64,000 nt of DNA from Qipengyuania_B sp965214525. Lineage in GTDB: Bacteria; Pseudomonadota; Alphaproteobacteria; Sphingomonadales; Sphingomonadaceae. Numbering within the stretch: the first letter of the stretch is position 1; every line of letters starts with the position of its first letter. This document shows positions 58,329 through 64,000 of the stretch, in pieces. Position numbers and translations under genes: made by a program. The stretch lies in NCBI GenBank assembly GCA_965214525.1, contig OZ243959.1, positions 1,612,001-1,676,000 on the forward strand, written 5' to 3'. Below the pieces are notes generated by a model, which was given only the letters and a program-made list of their open reading frames with translations, was not told the DNA's origin and did no database searches.

Positions 58329-59516
58329 TCACGACCGTTGTGTCACTTCGCCCAAAGTCCGGATGAAGCGGTCTATATTGTCTTCGGTCAGTCCAGCGAT
58401 GTTGATGCGCCCCGATCCGGCCATGTATATCGCATGTTGCTCTCGCAATCGCTTGATCTGCGCCTTGTCTAGCTTGAGCATGGCGAAAAGTCCGTTCTGC
58501 CGAGCCAGTGGCGTCAGGTCGAGACCCGGCACCGTGTTGTCCGCCGCAGCAAGCTGCTCTCGCATGGTCCGGATGCGCTCCCGCATCGTGGCCAACTCGT
58601 CAAGCCAGTCCTGCTTCATCGTCGCATCGTTCAGCACCAGTCGTACTGCTGCGGCACCGTGATCGGGGGGCATCGACCAAGTGGCCCGGGCCAGAGCGTT
58701 CGCGTTGGACGTGATCGTGTCCATCAGACTACGATCCGCCGTCATCATGTATAACGCCCCCACGCGGTCGCGATAGAGGCCGAAATTCTTGTCACAGCTA
58801 TAGGCGATCAACGCTTCGGAAACAGCGTGGAGCACGGTTTGCGCCCCTGCTACATCCTCGCTCAGACCGTTTCCAAGGCCCTGATAAGCAACGTCTATGA
58901 TCGGCAAAACCGGTCGATCGGCCAGCGCCTGGGCGATACGCTCCCAATCCTCCTGGGTGTAATCGATACCGGTGGGGTTATGGCAACACGCATGCACGAT
59001 GATCGCATCGCCCTTTTCCGCCCCCCCGATCGCTTGCAACACGCCCTCGATATCGGCTGTTCCATCATCCTTCGCGTGATCGAACGCAACCATTTCTAGA
59101 TCCAGGTCCGCCAGGATCTGCGCGTGGTTGGGCCAGCTTGGAGTGCCCAGCAGCACCCGGGTCGCCCCGGCCTTCTTCGCCAGAGCCAAAGCCAGCCGTA
59201 CTGCCCCCGTACCGCCCGGCGTCTGCATTCCGGCGATGCCCTTCCCGCTATCGCGAAGTGCCTCGTCGAACAGATACGGTTCGAGCGCCGCGACGAATGC
59301 CAGATCGCCTTCCGGTCCGAGATAGGCCTTGCTGTGCTGCTCGTTCACGAGCGCTTGCTCAGCCGCCTTGATCGATCGGAATACCGGCGTATTGCCCGCC
59401 GTGTCACGGTAGACACCGACCCCCAGATCGATCTTGTCGGGGCGCTCGTCATCTGCGTACAGCTTGATGAGCGCAAGCAGCGCGTCGGGCGATTGGGGTT
59501 CCAAGCCTTCAAACAT
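58329..59516 (-). CDS. Aromatic/aspartate aminotransferase, class I
   Basis: The 395-residue PLP enzyme starts at MFEGLEPQSPDALLALIKLY after AAGGAGG; a start at 59552 would lack a ribosome binding site. Motifs: DLGVGVYRD, HACCHNPTGIDYTQEDW, IDVAYQGLG, the Schiff-base Lys in YSCDKNFGLYRDRVG, and a C-terminal GSGRINIAGL with the substrate Arg. It is in the tyrosine/aspartate group; exact substrate not decided. Confidence 0.95.
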   Translation of the reverse strand: MFEGLEPQSPDALLALIKLYADDERPDKIDLGVGVYRDTAGNTPVFRSIKAAEQALVNEQHSKAYLGPEGDLAFVAALEPYLFDEALRDSGKGIAGMQTPGGTGAVRLALALAKKAGATRVLLGTPSWPNHAQILADLDLEMVAFDHAKDDGTADIEGVLQAIGGAEKGDAIIVHACCHNPTGIDYTQEDWERIAQALADRPVLPIIDVAYQGLGNGLSEDVAGAQTVLHAVSEALIAYSCDKNFGLYRDRVGALYMMTADRSLMDTITSNANALARATWSMPPDHGAAAVRLVLNDATMKQDWLDELATMRERIRTMREQLAAADNTVPGLDLTPLARQNGLFAMLKLDKAQIKRLREQHAIYMAGSGRINIAGLTEDNIDRFIRTLGEVTQRS

Positions 59517-59586
59517 GCCGGCCTCCTTGCCCACGACCTGGGCTCTTATCAAGCCGGCACGATCCGTCGGCTATCGGCCATCCCCA

Positions 59587-60366
59587 TCAGAAAGGAATCC
59601 AGCGCTGCTTCTTTGAAAACCGCATATACCCCGCGTTCACCCCGACGCGCAACCCGGCGCCTACGCGAATGGGGATCAACACGACATCGCCCTTGCGCAA
59701 GTAACTGGCGGTCAGCCCGCCAATGACATACAACTGCCCCTCCCCAGCGGGAAAGCGTTTGTAAAGCTCGTCGCTGTCATAAAGGTTATAGACGAGGACG
59801 AACGTGTTGCCCGCATTGGCACCGGCATCGAAGCCGATCGACGGCCCCGTCCAATAGACAGGCAGTTCCCCTTCGACCTTGTGATACAGCGTTCCCGAAC
59901 CATAGCGCGCGCCCACGATGAAAGCGCCGCTCGCTTCCCGACCCACGATATAGCCATTGGGTTCGCCCTGTTTGGCCAGCAGCCCCTGGATCATGCGCGC
60001 GACGCCTTCCGCGCCTTTGCCGAACAATCCTTCGGCGGCACCGATCAGGTCGTCTTCCTTGTAGGTCGCCCCCTCAGCCTCCCGGGCGGCTTCGCTGGCT
60101 TCTTCGGACGCAGTCTGCTGTTCGATCGGGGCATCGGCGGGCGGAAGTGCCTCTTCCAGCGTGTCCGGTGGAAACTCCTCCCGCGGCAGACCGGCGGCAG
60201 GCGTAGGATAGGTGTAAGGATCGGCAGGCTGCGCCAGATCACCGTCGATCGCGGTATCGGGATCAATCGTCTCGATCTGTGCGGCAACGGGTGCGCCTAG
60301 CAAACCGCCGAGCGCAGCGAGCGGAGCCAAAGCGCGCATCATACGCTTCAAAGAAATCGTTCGCAT
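59587..60366 (-). CDS. DUF1134/EipA-family exported protein
   Basis: The 259-residue protein has a signal peptide (about 1-29, ending PVAAQ), an acidic/proline linker, and a conserved C-terminal domain of about 150 residues (YIVGREASGAFIVGARYGSGTLYHK, GPSIGFDAGANAGNTFVLVYNLYDSDELYKRFP, GVNAGYMRFSKKQRWIPF, in pieces) typical of DUF1134. Brucella EipA affects envelope integrity and virulence; a similar role is inference. Confidence 0.92.
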   Translation of the reverse strand: MRTISLKRMMRALAPLAALGGLLGAPVAAQIETIDPDTAIDGDLAQPADPYTYPTPAAGLPREEFPPDTLEEALPPADAPIEQQTASEEASEAAREAEGATYKEDDLIGAAEGLFGKGAEGVARMIQGLLAKQGEPNGYIVGREASGAFIVGARYGSGTLYHKVEGELPVYWTGPSIGFDAGANAGNTFVLVYNLYDSDELYKRFPAGEGQLYVIGGLTASYLRKGDVVLIPIRVGAGLRVGVNAGYMRFSKKQRWIPF

Positions 60367-60533
60367 CGTTACCAGCCCGCCATTTGATTGAAAAACAACC
60401 TTGCGACGCCGCCCTGAAGCCGCGCTGAACCGTCCTTAGCGGTCCCGACGCGCTATTGGCAATCGCCAGCCGGTGCCTCTTGCCGCAATTGCCAGCCCCG
60501 GTTATAGCGCGCCCCTCGCACCAAGATGCGTGC

Positions 60534-60624
60534 GGAGACGTGGGTGAGTGGCTGAAACCAGTTCCCTGCTAAGGAACCGTACTCTATTCGGGTACCGAGG
60601 GTTCGAATCCCTCCGTCTCCGCCA
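60534..60624 (+). tRNA. tRNA-Ser(GCT)
   Basis: A 91-nt cloverleaf with a long variable arm, encoded CCA and anticodon loop CTGCTAA. The integrase gene starts 190 bases after its 3' end, so it is the likely integration target. Confidence 0.95.
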
Positions 60625-60815
60625 TTTTCCGATCTTCTACGAACTGCGGCGAACCATCGCAAGCGCTTGAAACCGCAGCTTTACGTCGGTTTACACGCTT
60701 TCATCGTTCACGGGCGTTCACGCGTTTTCGTGTCGGACCGCATACAACATTATGACCGATATTATGACTTGAAGCTACCCATGATTGCCGCCACTACGGT
60801 GGTGGAGGCGATTAC

Positions 60816-61994
60816 GTGCATACGCGAAACAAGCTCAACGTCCGGAAGATTGCGGCGCTTACCGAACCGAACGTCTACTCGGATGGCGGCGGCCTTTACC
60901 TGCGAGTGCGGCCTTCCGGCACTAAATCGTGGATTTTCGTGAAAATCGTCCAGGGGAAGCGTCGCGAGTTTGGTCTTGGCTCCGCGTTGGACGTGTCGCT
61001 CGCCGAAGCGCGGGAGCTGGCAGCCAATTTACGGGACGCGTTTCGGCACGGGCGACCGCCACGAGCGCGTCCAGCGCAGATAGCGTTACACGATCAAGAC
61101 ACGGTAGCGTTCGGTGCCTTCTTCAAAGAATATATCGCGCTGCGCGAGACGCAATTTGGCAACGACAAGCATCGCAAACAATGGTCCTCGACCATCCATA
61201 CCTATGCCGCGCCGATCCTCGACAAGCCAATCGATGACATCACAACCGACGACATCGTCGCATTACTGCGTGACGTTTGGTTGGAAAAGCCGGAAACGGC
61301 ACGGCGTGTTCGCGGGCGTATCGAAGCCACGCTCAATGCGGCGAAGGTGCGAGGCCTACGCGATGGAGAGAACCCCGCCAGGCTGAAAGGCCATCTGGAC
61401 CTGCTGCTACCGCGGCAAAGCGCAAAGGTCGTCCACCATCCCGCGCTGGCTTTTGCCGATCTGCCCACCTTCATGCAACAATTGCGCAAGTGCAAAGGCG
61501 TTGGGGCACGAGCGTTGGAGTTCACGATACTCACAGCTTCACGCACCGGAGAAACGATTGGGATGACGTGGGCAGAAATCGATTTCGACGCGGCTATCTG
61601 GACCATACCTGCCGAACGCATGAAGGCCGGACGCCAGCATGAAGTGCCGTTGAGCGATGCGGCAGTCGCCATTCTCAAAGGCCAGAAGGGCGCACGGACG
61701 ATAGAGCCGGGCGACAGGGTGTTCCACAATGGCAAGGGAACCGGATTGTCCAACATGACGATGATGCAGGTTCTGCGCCGAATGAGCAAAGACGAGATCA
61801 CCGTTCATGGCTTCCGCTCGACCTTCCGGGACTGGGCAGGCGACAAGACCGACTTCCCGCGTGAGCTAGCCGAAATGGCGCTGGCCCACCAGATCGGCAG
61901 CAAGACAGAGCGAGCTTACCGACGCGAACGATCCGTCGAGAAGCGGCGAGTCATGATGAGCGAGTGGGCGGAGTTTGCTATGATCGCGAAATGA
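60816..61994 (+). CDS. Tyrosine recombinase/integrase of a tRNA-Ser-associated island
   Basis: The 392-residue protein begins at GTG 60816 (MHTRNKLNVRKIAAL) with a DUF4102-like arm domain (YSDGGGLYLRVRPSGTKSW), a core-binding domain and a catalytic domain with Arg in TASRTGETIGM, VHGFRSTFRDWAGD (HxxR) and RAYRRERSVEKRRVMM with the Tyr in ERAYRR. This is the P4-type family that integrates in tRNA genes. The neighbouring tRNA-Ser and downstream mobile genes agree. Confidence 0.95.
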   Translation: MHTRNKLNVRKIAALTEPNVYSDGGGLYLRVRPSGTKSWIFVKIVQGKRREFGLGSALDVSLAEARELAANLRDAFRHGRPPRARPAQIALHDQDTVAFGAFFKEYIALRETQFGNDKHRKQWSSTIHTYAAPILDKPIDDITTDDIVALLRDVWLEKPETARRVRGRIEATLNAAKVRGLRDGENPARLKGHLDLLLPRQSAKVVHHPALAFADLPTFMQQLRKCKGVGARALEFTILTASRTGETIGMTWAEIDFDAAIWTIPAERMKAGRQHEVPLSDAAVAILKGQKGARTIEPGDRVFHNGKGTGLSNMTMMQVLRRMSKDEITVHGFRSTFRDWAGDKTDFPRELAEMALAHQIGSKTERAYRRERSVEKRRVMMSEWAEFAMIAK

Positions 61995-62355
61995 AGACGG
62001 TGCTCTGAAAACGAGCCGTTTCCCGATGGATTTAAAGCCCGCTTCGCGAACCAAAGTTTGGCGCGAACATGAGCTCAACGCTGTTCCACCATTTGCAGGT
62101 CGGAACTGCTCGGACTGCGCTTGGTGGCGATTTCCTATATTAATCACGGGTGACCGTAGACGCTCGCCAACCTGTCCACGGCTTAATAGAAAATGCGCTT
62201 ATGTTGGCAGACTTGAGAAACGGAGGCTTCGAAGCGAGACAGCTCTAGAAATCAATTATCTTCGTAACCACGATTGCAGTATTGTTCTGCCGGACCGGTT
62301 TGAATAGCCCAATCATCAAACCGCATTCGGCCGATCTGAGTTCAAGGAGCATGAG
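61995..62355. other. Intergenic stretch of the island
   Basis: No supported gene in about 360 bases. It should hold the promoter for the following gene. Confidence 0.45.
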
Positions 62356-63021
62356 ATGAGCGATATCAAACCAGTTACGGAGAGCGAAAAAGTTGCGGAA
62401 TTCGAGCCGTTCGACGGCGTTAGTAATGATGAGTGGATCGATGCGAAAGATGTTTTGACGCTGGTTGAAGGGCAGCTCGGAGGAGCGACATTTGCTAAAG
62501 CTACATTGGCCGACAAATTGAGGGATGGCGCGTTACGTGCAGTGGCGGCGACGACTTGGCTCTCGACGGAAAAGAGTTTGGCTAAGGCGTTGCGCGTTGC
62601 TCATGCCAACGACGTGGTACACAATGTTCTTCTGAACCCGTTCGCGTTTCGCAAGAGCCGAAACTTTACCGCAGACGTCGCTGAATGGCGCTGGCCGTAT
62701 AACAAGTTCTTCGTCACGCACCGCAAAAAGCAGCTCACACGCAGGGCTTTCGTTGGAGTCCGTCTTTCACGCGCAGACCTCTCTCGGTCATTCGATCTCA
62801 GCAAACCGAAGAAACTGCGCAAAAAGGATGAGTGGGAAAGCTTTTGGTTCGCCATAATTGAGCTCGCTCAGGAGGGCCGACTGACCGAAGATCACTTCCG
62901 GGGACAGACCGAGCTCCGTGAGGAGATCCTTTTTATGATTAAAGATTGTCTCTCTGACCGGCACATCAAAAAGCATGTTGAAAACATTTGGAAGAGGTTC
63001 TGCGATGGGACCTATGGGTAG
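62356..63021 (+). CDS. Island protein of unknown function
   Basis: A 221-residue protein with a good ribosome binding site (AAGGAG). The first 45 residues are acidic (PVTESEKVAEFEPFDGVSNDE); the rest is basic and helical, with RKSRNFTADVAEWRWPYNKFFVTHRKKQLTRR (in part) and a C-terminal KKHVENIWKRFCDG. No family recognised. It lies between the integrase and an AlpA-like regulator, so a role in mobile-element biology is plausible. Confidence 0.65.
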   Translation: MSDIKPVTESEKVAEFEPFDGVSNDEWIDAKDVLTLVEGQLGGATFAKATLADKLRDGALRAVAATTWLSTEKSLAKALRVAHANDVVHNVLLNPFAFRKSRNFTADVAEWRWPYNKFFVTHRKKQLTRRAFVGVRLSRADLSRSFDLSKPKKLRKKDEWESFWFAIIELAQEGRLTEDHFRGQTELREEILFMIKDCLSDRHIKKHVENIWKRFCDGTYG

Positions 63022-63025
63022 TTAG

Positions 63026-63058
63026 TGCCCTCCTACTGCCCTCCTACTGCCCTCCTAC
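63026..63058. repeat. Triple 11-bp direct repeat TGCCCTCCTAC
   Basis: Three perfect tandem copies of TGCCCTCCTAC followed by a partial fourth (TGCCC), just after the unknown gene and about 90 bases before the AlpA-like gene. The form is that of iterons or an excisionase/regulator binding array. Confidence 0.85.
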
Positions 63059-63148
63059 TGCCCGACTAAGGTCCGTCTGTAGGCGTCCCTTCAAGGCATT
63101 CTCCGGACCGGCCCGCACTTAAGCGAGCAAGACAATTGGAGAATACCA

Positions 63149-63340
63149 ATGCTACATCAATGTGTGTCGGTTACCGACATGTGCCGACAGTTGTCCATCA
63201 AACGAACGAAAGCGTTTGAGCTAATCCGGACGCACCAAGTCGAAAAGCTAAAAATCGGCTCGCGAACGCTGATTACGCAGCGCAGCATCGACGCGTTCAT
63301 CGAGCGCGGCCTGGCCAAGGAGACGAGCTATGTCGCGTAA
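63149..63340 (+). CDS. AlpA/excisionase-like DNA-binding protein
   Basis: A 63-residue protein starts after GGAG (about 8 bases upstream). The sequence SVTDMCRQLSIKRTKAFELIRTHQVEKLKIGSRTLITQRSIDAFIE (in part) fits the winged helix-turn-helix of MerR-like excisionases and AlpA regulators. Such proteins control integrase expression or directionality. Overlaps the next gene by 11 bases. Confidence 0.85.
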   Translation: MLHQCVSVTDMCRQLSIKRTKAFELIRTHQVEKLKIGSRTLITQRSIDAFIERGLAKETSYVA

Positions 63341-64000
63341 AGGAATATCAAAGCTCGGCCTGCCGAAGCGCAAATTCGATCCTGCATTCTCCACCGCACG
63401 TAAAGACAGCAAAATCCGTTTCGAGACGGAGGAGGAAGCTAAAGCCGAAGACCTAGTGCGCGCTAAAAGCACAGAGGCCGAGGCGGACGCGTTCTTCGAC
63501 GAAGATGAGTTCGACTTTTTGGAAGGATACCATGGCCTGAAAGACCCGCTGACCCGAAAGCTGTTGCAGGGTATCGGAGGCGCACCACAGCCTTCGCCTG
63601 CTAGCAAGGTCTATATGCGAGACCGCAAGCGTGCATTGGCTGGACATCTATGGCGGCTGAGTAGTCAGCACAGCCTCGATGAGCGCTTTTTCACGCTGAT
63701 GCCCGTCTGTTGGGAAATCCCAGCCGAGGAGCTCGTCGACTTGGATGTATGCCGCATCAAAAATGCTTTCCGTGCCCAGCTCTTGCATTACGGTTCAGAC
63801 GAGGCTGACGGCTATTTGTTCGCGGGCATCGATGGCGAGTTTTATGAGCCTGAGGGCGTGTTCCGCCTCCACTACCACGGGCTAGCAGCTGGGGGCATGA
63901 TTGATGTGGTTGAACGGCTACGGGGCTGTCGTAAGTTCAAGCCTACTGGAGTGACGAAAAGCGGCAAGAGACGCACCGTCTTACAGATGAAGAAGGTAAA
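63330..64000 (+). CDS. Possible replication initiator with HYH motif (3' end outside window)
   Basis: The frame from ATG 63330 stays open to the window end (223 residues seen). The N-terminus is basic (MSRKGISKLGLPKRKF), then an acidic helical part, and near residues 180-190 the motif FRLHYHGLAAGG, which resembles the HUH (His-hydrophobic-His) motif of rolling-circle Rep and relaxase proteins; acidic residues precede it. It follows the AlpA-like gene in operon. The catalytic Tyr would be outside the visible part or not identified, so the assignment is tentative. Confidence 0.45.
   Translation, partial: MSRKGISKLGLPKRKFDPAFSTARKDSKIRFETEEEAKAEDLVRAKSTEAEADAFFDEDEFDFLEGYHGLKDPLTRKLLQGIGGAPQPSPASKVYMRDRKRALAGHLWRLSSQHSLDERFFTLMPVCWEIPAEELVDLDVCRIKNAFRAQLLHYGSDEADGYLFAGIDGEFYEPEGVFRLHYHGLAAGGMIDVVERLRGCRKFKPTGVTKSGKRRTVLQMKKV

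Noticed and set aside
61202..61801. 199-residue minus-strand frame antisense to the island integrase
   Set aside because: Shadow of the integrase, without independent motifs.

Overview
The window comes from a high-GC alphaproteobacterium, most likely a member of the Sphingomonadales (Sphingomonas/Erythrobacter type). This is inferred from the rRNA sequence, the rrn gene order (16S, tRNA-Ile, tRNA-Ala, 23S, 5S, tRNA-fMet), and core genes typical of that class: COQ9, a ubiquinol-cytochrome c chaperone, a DUF1134/EipA-like protein, hslVU and an Atm1-type exporter. No database search was possible; all calls rest on motifs and reading frames.

Layout. Positions 1-8350 are accessory DNA: the end of a large P-loop ATPase, a glycine-rich collagen-like protein, a tightly overlapped operon of two tyrosine recombinases plus a RelE/XRE-type toxin-antitoxin pair, and two orphan Rhs tips, each followed by a candidate immunity gene. 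One Rhs tip carries an HEAIH metallopeptidase motif and is paired with a lipoprotein-like immunity candidate. Positions 8729-24841 hold a compact flagellar cluster: flagellin on the minus strand, then a sigma54 activator, fliE-F-G-H-I-J-K-L-M-N-O-P-Q-R, flhB, fliD and a fliS-like gene on the plus strand, mostly with overlapping stop and start codons. The activator is split by an in-frame TGA at the Trp of its WPGNVREL motif. A near-consensus sigma54 promoter lies before fliK.

Positions 25645-28785 hold a glycosyltransferase and a DEAD-box helicase. A complete rRNA operon on the minus strand (29134-35085) follows, with its promoter and terminator. Positions 35216-60366 are mainly core genome: an exported protein with two retropepsin-like domains, an Atm1-type ABC exporter, a SulP transporter, an OmpA-like protein, bamE-hslV-hslU, ssb, feoAB under a likely Fur box, coq9, a SCO protein, ribD-ribE, a spore-photoproduct-lyase-like radical SAM protein, an aminotransferase and EipA. 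Embedded here are an asparagine-synthase-like gene with two poly-G tracts (probable phase variation) and a YadA-type trimeric adhesin with a duplicated head containing calcium-loop-like inserts.

A tRNA-Ser(GCT) gene at 60534-60624 is followed by a tyrosine integrase, an unknown gene, an 11-bp triple repeat, an AlpA-like regulator and a truncated gene with a possible HUH (HYH) replication motif. This looks like the left end of an integrated element. Three genes in the window are broken by one base change or indel (activator, asparagine-synthase-like, CPBP protease); these may be real mutations, switchable states or sequencing errors.
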